Below are positions 1-5,173 of a stretch of 6,449 nt of DNA, in pieces. The stretch covers positions 1 to 6,449 of the forward strand of contig JAJFLT010000409.1 of the NCBI GenBank assembly GCA_021772555.1, in the 5' to 3' direction. The DNA is from Opitutales bacterium. GTDB lineage: Bacteria; Verrucomicrobiota; Verrucomicrobiia; Opitutales; UBA2987. The stretch's first letter is position 1, and each line of letters opens with the position of its first letter. Under the pieces are notes generated by a model. The model was not told the DNA's origin and ran no database searches. It saw only the letters and a list, made by a program, of their open reading frames with translations. The translations under genes were made by a program, and so were the position numbers.

Positions 1-579
1 ATCACTGCCGACGACCTTTACTCCATGAAACGCCTGCGCCACTTTGAAATCTACAACGGCCACCAGAAAGTCCACGTTTCTGGCGGCGGCGGTCATCTCA
101 GTCTGGAGGAACTATGGGACGACCTCCTCAGCCGGGGCCGCATTTACTACGGGGTGGCTGTCGATGATGCCCATTTTTTTCAGAATTGGGGGCCTCATAC
201 CTCCAACCCCGGCCGCGGTTGGATCGTCGTCAAAGCCGCTCAATTAACCCGCCAAACCATCGTCGAGTCTATGCGCCAAGGCGATTTCTACGCCTCCACC
301 GGGGTCGAGTTGGACGACGTCACCATGACGGAAGACACCTTGTCGTTGAAAATTAAGCGCGAAGAATTCGAACGGCCCAGAAACGAGCAAAACGCCAACC
401 AATACCGCACCTATTTTATCGGCCGCGGAGGCAAGACGCTCAAAATCGACGAAACCTTCGAGCCCTCCTACACGCTCACGCCGGACGACCTCTACGTCCG
501 TGCCCGCGTCCAATCCAGCAACGGTCCCAACGCCTGGACGCAGCCCCTCTTCGCCCCCGGCCAAGGCGTCACCGAGTAA
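1..579 (+). CDS. PHP-domain metallohydrolase, CehA/McbA-like (5'-truncated)
   Basis: The reading frame is open from base 1 to the TAA at 577-579, so only the last 192 residues are in the window and the ATG at 25 is internal. Visible features fit the C-terminal half of PHP-family phosphoesterases of the CehA/McbA type. There is a strand ending FEIYNGH near residue 15-21, then W-DDLLSRG, then the hallmark VAVDDAH (residues 52-58), whose Asp/His would bind the catalytic metals. A GWIVVKA strand follows near 73-79, and a G-FYASTGVEL segment near 94-104 that closes the PHP barrel in these proteins. The last ~80 residues look like the small beta-rich tail often found after this domain, ending in NAWTQPLF. 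Family members hydrolyse phosphoester or related bonds; the substrate cannot be read from the sequence. A 38-nt inverted repeat begins one base after its stop. Its codon use is more GC-rich than that of the following three genes, consistent with its being resident chromosome. Confidence 0.8.
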   Translation: MTADDLYSMKRLRHFEIYNGHQKVHVSGGGGHLSLEELWDDLLSRGRIYYGVAVDDAHFFQNWGPHTSNPGRGWIVVKAAQLTRQTIVESMRQGDFYASTGVELDDVTMTEDTLSLKIKREEFERPRNEQNANQYRTYFIGRGGKTLKIDETFEPSYTLTPDDLYVRARVQSSNGPNAWTQPLFAPGQGVTE

Positions 580-580
580 T

Positions 581-618
581 GTTACGTTAGGGCCTGCTTT
601 CAATGATGCTAACGTTAC
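581..618. repeat. Inverted repeat at left border of the cassette array (attI/attC-like)
   Basis: GTTACGTTAG (581-590) and CTAACGTTAC (609-618) are complementary at 9 of 10 positions across an 18-nt loop. The overall geometry (38 nt, 18-nt loop) is the same as that of the site at 1612-1649, and both contain the ACGTTAG/CTAACGT words. The polarity is reversed, however: here GTTAG is on the left and CTAAC on the right. GTTAGGG (586-592) could be an attI-like or secondary recombination point joining chromosome to cassettes. Alternatively, the whole hairpin could be a degenerate attC with its junction at CGTTACC (613-619). It starts one base after the PHP stop, so a terminator hairpin is a third reading, but no T-tract follows directly. 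Confidence 0.45.
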
Positions 619-739
619 CACAAAATCTTTCTCTTCCTCTTCCTCATCATCCCTGCGAAAGAATTACAAACTAACTTGAAAAAATTAGGAAAAAATATTA
701 TCCTACTCAATCACGAGCTGCGTAGACGCTGCCTCCAAT
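619..739 (+). other. Long AT-rich leader of the first cassette, possible promoter region
   Basis: No gene is seen here. The stretch starts with a pyrimidine-rich tract (about 627-652, repeats of CTCTTC) and continues into an AT-rich segment (662-703). TTGAAA (676-681) and TATTAT (696-701) resemble -35 and -10 hexamers, but the spacer is only 14 nt, so this is a weak promoter candidate. The other two cassettes have only about 23-34 nt between junction and start codon, so this leader is unusually long for a cassette. It could be a remnant of the insertion site or an imported promoter. Confidence 0.3.
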
Positions 740-1618
740 ATGTTATATGAATCAGTCGATCGAGCATTGGTTATGATTGATGGCATTGAGATACATGAGC
801 ACATTCGCACGTGTCAGAACGAAGTGTTCAAGGCAACCCTACAGGACAAAGCTTGCATACTACGCCTGACGGATCCTGGACACCGAAGTCTTGATAGTCT
901 TCACGAAGAGTCGAGATTGTTGCGAGATCTGCAGACGGTGACGAAAATTACCGTCGAACCCATGACATTCTCTTCGGGCAGGTTCATTGAAGAAACTCGA
1001 TACAACGGGAAGCGCTATTACGCGGTCCTATTCACTTTTATCGAAGGGGCTCCCATCGATATATGTTCCTTCACCCAAGCTCGCCGTTTCGGGATATTGC
1101 TTGCCGAGCTACATACCGCCCTTTCCGAACTAAATTGTCCTTACGACCTGCCCACTTTGCAGAACACATTGGAAAATAAGCAACTCATCCACGGCGATTT
1201 CAACCGGACCAATGTTCTAGCCCGCGACGAATCCTTAGTCATCATCGACTTTGAGAATGCATGCTTTTCGACATACGAGTACGAACTCGCCAATGCGATC
1301 TACATGGCGGTATTCGATGCCCGCCACAACCCGGCAGTAATCTTGGATACAGGCTTTATAGACGGATTTCTGGTGGGATATACTCGAAAGAGAAGTGTTG
1401 ATCTAGATACGGTGCGTTTGGAGGTAGATAGAAGGGTATCGATGTTAAAGGGCTGGATTGACGACTCGGCATCAGCTCCTCTCTCCGTTTCAACTTCCAC
1501 CGATAGTTGGAAAAAGGAGTTGAACGATTTTATCAACGCTTACGAAAATGGGAACTTTGCCAGCGTCCTTGCCGGGATTTCGTCATCTAACAAGACAGTT
1601 CTGGACAATGCCGGCTAA
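740..1618 (+). CDS. APH/choline-kinase-fold small-molecule phosphotransferase (cassette gene 1)
   Basis: This 292-residue cytosolic protein has the aminoglycoside phosphotransferase (APH, PF01636) fold. In the N-lobe, NEVFKATL (27-34) matches the nucleotide-binding beta hairpin, ACILRLTD (38-45) the strand that normally carries the ATP-contacting basic residue, and HEESRLL (55-61) the helix-C glutamate. The catalytic loop is HGDFNRTNVL (151-160), with D153 as base and N158 as metal ligand. IIDFENA (168-174) supplies the second metal-binding Asp at D170. The LRLTDPGHRS stretch and the following GRFIEE resemble the homoserine-kinase-II/SrkA-like branch more than classical resistance enzymes, so the substrate is unknown and drug resistance should not be assumed. 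It is slightly shorter than most relatives. The ATG at 740 has no good Shine-Dalgarno; an ATG at 773 is an alternative. The stop codon is embedded in the left arm of the attC-like site, marking this as a cassette-borne gene. Confidence 0.8.
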   Translation: MLYESVDRALVMIDGIEIHEHIRTCQNEVFKATLQDKACILRLTDPGHRSLDSLHEESRLLRDLQTVTKITVEPMTFSSGRFIEETRYNGKRYYAVLFTFIEGAPIDICSFTQARRFGILLAELHTALSELNCPYDLPTLQNTLENKQLIHGDFNRTNVLARDESLVIIDFENACFSTYEYELANAIYMAVFDARHNPAVILDTGFIDGFLVGYTRKRSVDLDTVRLEVDRRVSMLKGWIDDSASAPLSVSTSTDSWKKELNDFINAYENGNFASVLAGISSSNKTVLDNAG

Positions 1619-1649
1619 CGTCGCCCTCTCAGCACTTGAACGTTAGCCG
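1612..1649 (+). other. attC-like recombination site of cassette 1
   Basis: CGGCTAACGT (1612-1621) and ACGTTAGCCG (1640-1649) form a perfect 10-bp inverted repeat around an 18-nt loop. GGCTAAC takes the place of the R'' box and GTTAGCC (1642-1648) the R' box, with the predicted junction between G1642 and T1643. The loop shows no convincing inner L''/L' arms, and the site is shorter than any attC I would call canonical. The TAA of the upstream ORF (1616-1618) lies inside the left arm. Confidence 0.6.
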
Positions 1650-1676
1650 TCAGCAAACAAAAAGGCTAAAACAGCA

Positions 1677-2483
1677 ATGACACTTCCTCACATTATTCCG
1701 GAAAAGTTGATTTCAGAGAAGCATGGCAACCAGTTTCCGCCTGAATGGGCTGCTGCCAGCACCGCATTCATTTGCTACACGCCTCTACCCCGTCAATTCG
1801 AAAACTATGTGGTGGAAACCGCCACACGTCGGCATTTCCTGCACTCTCCAAATTCCGAGGTGCGGCTCTGTCGATCCGACAATATTCCCTTCATCGTCAT
1901 TAGCGAAGTCTATGGGTTCGCTGTCGGTGCGACGACCGTGGAGGAACTCATCCACCACGGTGTCAAAAACATCATCGGTCTCGGTTATGTAGGCGCCTTC
2001 AATGGGGCTCCGATGGGAAAACGGTTTGTCGCCACCGGGACGATGTCGGATTTACCCCTCGCCGCTCACTACGGGATAGTTGAACAGGAGCTATGCCAGC
2101 CAACCGCCTCTTTGCTCGATTTGATGACCACTTACATCGAAAGTGACACCGAGGATTGGGGCCGTTATACCGTTTGGAATGGCAACAGTTTGTACCGGGA
2201 ATATATGGAAGTCATAGACCGAATGAGAGGCCTCGGTTGCGAGGTAGTAAATATGGACACTCTTTCAGTTTATGCCGTCACCCCTGTTTGCGAGCGGGAT
2301 ACAGGACGGAGTGTCAGATGCATCTATGTCGGGACAGTTACGGATTCAATGAAAGATGAAACCAGCGACTGGGACAGTGACCTCATGGAAAACGTCACTG
2401 GAGCGGTCGGCCAATCGCACGATGGCCTAGTCAAATTTCTGATCGAGACCGTTCTACCGAAACTTGAGGACGGAAACACTTGA
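1677..2483 (+). CDS. Nucleoside phosphorylase superfamily protein, PNP_UDP_1 type (cassette gene 2)
   Basis: This 268-residue soluble protein fits the purine nucleoside/uridine phosphorylase superfamily (PF01048), which cleaves the N-glycosidic bond of nucleosides with phosphate, or hydrolytically in some branches. Visible signatures in order: YGFAVGATTVEELIHHG (79-95), the substrate-loop and helix segment; IIGLGYVGAF (99-108), the glycine-rich strand of the family; a V-A-TG---D segment (118-125) followed by AAHYG (129-133); VWNGNSLYRE (166-175), equivalent to the T-D-x-x-yrE segment near the base pocket; and VNMDTLSVYAV (191-201), corresponding to the ribose-binding V-x-M-E-x-x-x-x-y-x-v motif. 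The motif carries Asp where Glu is usual. The length is normal for the family. The start at ATG 1677 is preceded by a weak AAAGG (1661-1665) 11 nt upstream. The TGA directly abuts the next attC-like site. Nucleoside salvage is the default role; base specificity is not readable. Confidence 0.75.
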   Translation: MTLPHIIPEKLISEKHGNQFPPEWAAASTAFICYTPLPRQFENYVVETATRRHFLHSPNSEVRLCRSDNIPFIVISEVYGFAVGATTVEELIHHGVKNIIGLGYVGAFNGAPMGKRFVATGTMSDLPLAAHYGIVEQELCQPTASLLDLMTTYIESDTEDWGRYTVWNGNSLYREYMEVIDRMRGLGCEVVNMDTLSVYAVTPVCERDTGRSVRCIYVGTVTDSMKDETSDWDSDLMENVTGAVGQSHDGLVKFLIETVLPKLEDGNT

Positions 2484-2525
2484 CATAACGCTGTGGCCGC
2501 CGCAGGGGTGCCACAGTCCGTTAGC
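2484..2525 (+). other. attC-like recombination site of cassette 2
   Basis: The left box CATAACG (2484-2490) pairs through TAACG with CGTTA of the right box CGTTAGC (2519-2525). Directly inside is a perfect 7-bp stem, CTGTGGC (2491-2497) with GCCACAG (2510-2516), closed by a 12-nt GC-rich loop. The only asymmetry is an unpaired TC (2517-2518) on the right side, which recalls the extrahelical bases that give attC hairpins polarity. The predicted junction is G2520/T2521. The site begins immediately after the TGA of the phosphorylase gene. Confidence 0.65.
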
Positions 2526-2543
2526 ATCAAAAGTTCGACGCGC

Positions 2544-2990
2544 ATGATTGGCAAGCTCATCGAAAAAGTAACAGGAAAAGACGACTTGGAACGAGTTGCT
2601 TACAAGGAGGACCTTGATCTTCTCAATGAGTATCTTAAGTCAAGGTGTTTATTATTCCCTATAAGACCGACGCGGTTTCTTGACGCGGCTGATTTCACTC
2701 AAGAACAGTTAATGGAGTTGGTTGAGCAAGGCACGAAAGATTTGGCTGGAGACCAATTTGATCTATGGATCTTGGGTATTGATAGCAAGAATAGATTGCC
2801 GGCGTTTTCCAGCCAGAAAAAAATGGAGGCATTCTCCGCCATAATGTCCAAGCAGCTCGACAAAGTGTTCTCACTAGGATGTATCGAGATATTACTCGCG
2901 GACATCGTAAAGGATCTGGATGTTGATTTTGTTGACCTGAATCTTTTCAGTCAGAAGAGTTGGAAGATCGACGTAAGGCAACAATCATAA
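2544..2990 (+). CDS. Small SseB-like protein (cassette gene 3)
   Basis: The protein is 148 residues from ATG 2544. The frame is open further upstream to a GTG at 2493, but that start would run through the attC-like hairpin, so the ATG downstream of the cassette junction is preferred. No Shine-Dalgarno is visible. The N-terminus (1-30) is charged and probably helical. The centre, DLWILGIDSKNRLPAFSSQKK split around residues 73-93, reads like the SseB N-terminal domain (PF07179): a beta strand, then L-P-x-F-s-S, then a helix (MEAFSAIMSKQLDKVF, 94-109). Later, DVDFVDLNLFSQKSWKI (126-142) matches the strand and N-P-x-s-x-W tail of that fold, with NLFSQKSW in place of the usual NP motif. There is no signal peptide or membrane segment. 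It is visibly more AT-rich than the surrounding genes. SseB-domain proteins have no well-defined biochemical role, so the function is open; the family call is moderate to weak. Confidence 0.6.
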   Translation: MIGKLIEKVTGKDDLERVAYKEDLDLLNEYLKSRCLLFPIRPTRFLDAADFTQEQLMELVEQGTKDLAGDQFDLWILGIDSKNRLPAFSSQKKMEAFSAIMSKQLDKVFSLGCIEILLADIVKDLDVDFVDLNLFSQKSWKIDVRQQS

Positions 2991-2992
2991 AT

Positions 2993-3037
2993 GCTAAACA
3001 ATCGAGGGACCGGATATTGTTTCTCTCAACGTTAGCA
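2993..3037 (+). other. attC-like recombination site of cassette 3
   Basis: The left box GCTAAAC (2993-2999) complements the right box GTTAGC (3031-3036) with one extra A. Two inner folds are possible. One is a perfect 7-bp stem, AAACAAT (2996-3002) with ATTGTTT (3016-3022). The other is a more attC-like L''/L' pair, GAGGGA (3004-3009) with TCTCTC (3022-3027), with one mismatch and unpaired spacers of 4 and 3 nt. The predicted junction is G3031/T3032. It starts 2 nt after the stop of the SseB-like gene and is the last such site in the window. Confidence 0.6.
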
Positions 3038-3169
3038 CCCCTCGCCCAACTCATGCATGGATAAAAAAACTCAACCCTCATTGGTAAACTCTGCAATTCG
3101 TTAAAGAAAGAGTGCAGAAGCCGATGCAGAAATCTTTACAGATGTGGTTCCTATCTGGAATAGTGCCCT
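3038..3169. other. Intergenic region to the right of the array
   Basis: No gene is seen. It contains a 6-bp inverted repeat TCTGCA (3090-3095)/TGCAGA (3113-3118) with a 17-nt loop, and an A7 run (3063-3069) that would be a T-run on the - strand, about 20 nt past the hairpin for the converging DUF2141 transcript. This is at best a poor terminator. No further CGTTAGC box is present, so the cassette array ends at 3031/3037. Confidence 0.35.
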
Positions 3170-3652
3170 TTATTTCACCTGGATTTCCACCGTATGGTTC
3201 GGGGAGGACACCGTAAAAAAAGAATCCCGCCATTTGGGAGGGCTGAATAGGGCGCGAGCACCATTGGAAAAACCGTAAGGCTCCTTCGGTATACCGATAA
3301 AATTAGTATCGTTTTCCCCATTGCCATTGACATCGTGAAAAACCGCGATCCCGTAATTTCCGAAAGGAACCTCCTCGATATTCCATCGGCAGGATAATTC
3401 CGACACATCCAGGACATTCGCATAAACAGGCGTTTCCAACCAACTCCCCTCCGAATTGAAAACCGCCACACGCACTTGTCCCGCAACCGTCTCCAATCCC
3501 GCTATTTTAATCTCCAGGACACCGAGCGCATTCTTCGAGTTCAAACTCTCGCCGTCCGACGCCAACCCTGGGCCGCACAGGCACAATAAAAGAACAAACA
3601 AAACCCTCATTTTACTGACAAAACTTTCCCGATATAAATTTTCGCGAATCAT
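3170..3652 (-). CDS. Exported DUF2141 family protein
   Basis: The protein has up to 160 residues. It carries the DUF2141 (PF09912) signature: a small beta-sandwich with GQVRVAVFNSEGSWL (58-72), then NYGIAVFHDVNGNGENDTN (99-117) and GIPKEPYGFSN (120-130), followed by the S-PPKW-DS-F segment. The D-x-N-x-N run resembles a calcium-binding loop. The N-terminus has a hydrophobic stretch (VLFVLLLCLCG, 17-27) ending near GLA, so it is probably a Sec-exported periplasmic or surface protein. The likely start is the internal ATG at 3610 (residue 15), which gives a standard short signal peptide; the ATG at 3652 would put an odd 14-residue charged extension in front. Neither has a strong Shine-Dalgarno. 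The gene is divergent from the downstream hydrolase gene. Its biochemical function is unknown. Confidence 0.8.
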   Translation of the reverse strand: MIRENLYRESFVSKMRVLFVLLLCLCGPGLASDGESLNSKNALGVLEIKIAGLETVAGQVRVAVFNSEGSWLETPVYANVLDVSELSCRWNIEEVPFGNYGIAVFHDVNGNGENDTNFIGIPKEPYGFSNGARALFSPPKWRDSFFTVSSPNHTVEIQVK

Positions 3653-3708
3653 AGTCTTTTTGTTCTTTCAACCATAAGCTTTTGCGCTAGGATTTAAATT
3701 GTCAGATA
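3653..3708. promoter_or_regulatory. Shared divergent intergenic region
   Basis: The start codons of the DUF2141 gene (3652, or 3610 if the shorter start is used) and the hydrolase gene (3709) are only 56-98 nt apart and divergent, so promoters for both must lie here or overlap the coding ends. The segment is AT-rich. GATAAT (3705-3710) overlaps the hydrolase start. On the - strand, TATGAT overlaps the upstream DUF2141 ATG, which would fit the shorter start being used. I see no convincing -35/-10 pair with proper spacing. Confidence 0.3.
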
Positions 3709-4971
3709 ATGAGCATATCCAAATTCAAAGCAATGAAAATACCTTCCCCTTCCCACATCATATTGTTGTTAATGTTGACAATGAATCCACTCAACTCAGG
3801 GGCCAAGGCGGAGGAGCAAATGGAGAGAAAGGCAACCTTGCGCCAAGGAAGATTTCACAGTGAAGACGCAGCGAGACAAGAACTCGAAAATTTCAGCCGG
3901 AATTATGCGGATTTGGAAGGTTGGAAAAAACGGACCAAGATAATCCGCGACGGCATTCTTCACGGGGCCGAACTTGTGCCACCGCCCATCAAGGGTGAAT
4001 TAAACCCCATTATTCATAGCAGGCGGGTTTACCAAGGCTACACCGTCGAAAATGTCGCCTTTGAAAGTTTGCCAGGGTTTTTTGTGACCGGAAATCTCTA
4101 CCGTCCGGCAGCCACCAGCGGACCTCGAAGCCTCGCTGGAATACTGTCTCCCCACGGCCATTTCGAGGAGCCCAATGGAGGCGGCAGGTTCCGGGACGAC
4201 ATGCAGTTGCGGTGCGCAACACTTGCCCGCATGGGTGCTGTCGTCTTTTCCTTCGACATGGTCGGGTGGGGTGAATCAAGCCCCTATCCCCATGAAGGCA
4301 AAGCCCTTACCCTGCAACTTTGGAACAGCATCCGGGCCATCGATTTTCTATTGTCGTTGGCAGAGGTGGATGCGAATCGTATCGGCGTAACGGGTGCATC
4401 CGGCGGCGGTACCCAAACCTTCTTATTAACGGCCGTAGATGAGCGAGTTGCCGTATCTGTCCCCGTCGTCATGGTTTCCGCTCACTTCTTCGGAGGTTGT
4501 GATTGTGAGAGCGGCCTGCCCATCCACACCAGCGAGCACCATGAAACCAACAATGCGGAAATCGCCGCCCTCGCCGCGCCGCGCCCGCAATTGATTATTT
4601 CCGATGGTGATGATTGGACAAAGAACACACCCCAGGTGGAGTTCCCTTACATCAGAAATATTTATAAACTCTACCAGGCGGAATCTAATGTCGAAAACCT
4701 CCATCTTCCCGATGAAAAACATGACTATGGATATTCAAAACGCGTGGGCGCCTACCGGTTTCTGGCCAAACACCTGCAACTCTCGCTGGAACCGCTACGC
4801 CTCCCAAACGGTTCGATCGACGAAAGTCATGTTGTCATCGAAAAAAAGGAAAAGATGCACGTATTTGACGCTGACCACCCCAAGCCCCGGCACGCCCTAA
4901 AAACACGCGAAAGCATTGAAAAACTCCTCAAACCTGCTGCACAATCCAGCGCCGAAAACCCTGAGAGTTGA
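3709..4971 (+). CDS. Exported alpha/beta-hydrolase, acetylxylan-esterase-like
   Basis: This 420-residue alpha/beta-hydrolase resembles AXE1/dienelactone-hydrolase relatives common in PVC bacteria. A signal peptide is clear: hydrophobic HIILLLMLTM (16-25), then a GAKA|E cleavage-like site near residue 34, so the enzyme acts outside the cytoplasm. YTVENVAFES-PGFFVTGNLYRP (111-132) is the entry strand pair, ILSPHGHF (145-152) the oxyanion segment, and SFDMVGWGES (181-190) a conserved strand and loop. GVTGASGGGTQ (226-236) is the nucleophile elbow with S231. GGCDCESG (262-269) and APRPQLIISDGDDWT (290-304) precede the probable acid Asp, and EKHDYGY (336-342) holds the probable catalytic H338. About 60 residues follow the catalytic His. 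Deacetylation or de-esterification of polysaccharides or other esters is the likely chemistry; the substrate is not readable. ATG 3733 is an alternative start that shortens the n-region. Confidence 0.78.
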   Translation: MSISKFKAMKIPSPSHIILLLMLTMNPLNSGAKAEEQMERKATLRQGRFHSEDAARQELENFSRNYADLEGWKKRTKIIRDGILHGAELVPPPIKGELNPIIHSRRVYQGYTVENVAFESLPGFFVTGNLYRPAATSGPRSLAGILSPHGHFEEPNGGGRFRDDMQLRCATLARMGAVVFSFDMVGWGESSPYPHEGKALTLQLWNSIRAIDFLLSLAEVDANRIGVTGASGGGTQTFLLTAVDERVAVSVPVVMVSAHFFGGCDCESGLPIHTSEHHETNNAEIAALAAPRPQLIISDGDDWTKNTPQVEFPYIRNIYKLYQAESNVENLHLPDEKHDYGYSKRVGAYRFLAKHLQLSLEPLRLPNGSIDESHVVIEKKEKMHVFDADHPKPRHALKTRESIEKLLKPAAQSSAENPES

Positions 4972-5173
4972 AATCAAGGAAAGAGTAAAGAAATCCTGTC
5001 AAATATTATATGGGATGAGGAGAACGCTGATCTCCGGCTTTACCCAATTTTAAACAAGCCGCGAATTTGAGATAGGTTCTAATTATCTGTGACTATCCGT
5101 GGTTAAAAAACCGGAGAATTAATCAACTCCGTTTTCAATCGGCGGTTCACCCTAAATTAACCTAGGGATCAAC
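4972..5173. other. Spacer between convergent genes
   Basis: This is non-coding as far as I can see. It holds a 6-bp inverted repeat CGGCTT (5035-5040)/AAGCCG (5056-5061) and an imperfect tandem 10-mer, TATCTGTGAC/TATCCGTGGT (5084-5103). A terminator-like hairpin (listed separately) follows. Confidence 0.4.
5105..5135. terminator. Probable bidirectional terminator between convergent genes
   Basis: CGGAG (5112-5116) and CTCCG (5127-5131) form a 5-bp stem with a 10-nt AT-rich loop. The stem is flanked by A6 on the left (5105-5110) and TTTT on the right (5132-5135), so the hairpin can extend by A-T pairs past a single bulged C. On the - strand it ends in GTTTTTT, suiting the nitronate-monooxygenase transcript; on the + strand it ends in GTTTT, suiting the hydrolase transcript. 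The core stem is short, so strength is uncertain. Confidence 0.5.

Larger units (their letters stand above)
587..3031 (+). mobile_element. Integron-type gene-cassette array of three cassettes (CALIN-like)
   Basis: Three consecutive + strand ORFs of unrelated families each end at or within 5 nt of an imperfect inverted repeat. The right end of each repeat carries CGTTAGC (1641, 2519, 3030) and the left end carries a TAAC-type complement. Stop-codon placement is diagnostic: the TAA of the first ORF lies inside its GGCTAACG left arm, the second TGA sits directly before CATAACG, and the third TAA sits 2 nt before GCTAAAC. Using the known G^TT cleavage rule of integron integrases, cassettes would be ~587-1642, 1643-2520 and 2521-3031. 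No integrase ORF is present between the flanking PHP and DUF2141 genes, and no outward promoter is obvious. The array genes are less GC-rich than the PHP gene, the last one markedly so. The boundaries are inferred. The left border is the least certain. Confidence 0.65.

Noticed and set aside
526..592. CCCAACG (526-532) plus CGTTAGGG (585-592) as a full attC overlapping the PHP gene end
   Set aside because: The left box lies in the codons for the NGPNAWTQP segment that looks conserved in the PHP family, so coding constraint explains it, and the inner arms are not convincing.
244..621. Minus-strand 125-residue ORF across the PHP gene end
   Set aside because: It is antisense to a recognisable protein, has low-complexity G/V/A-rich composition and covers the border repeat; it is a shadow frame.
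1612..1649. The array inverted repeats as ordinary Rho-independent terminators
   Set aside because: None of the sites at 1612, 2484 or 2993 is followed by a T-tract, while all share the same CGTTAGC right box, which terminators would not.
3090..3118. TCTGCA/TGCAGA repeat as a fourth attC-like site
   Set aside because: It lacks the CGTTAGC and TAAC boxes and is not associated with an ORF stop; only the nearby TTCGTTAAAG superficially recalls the core.
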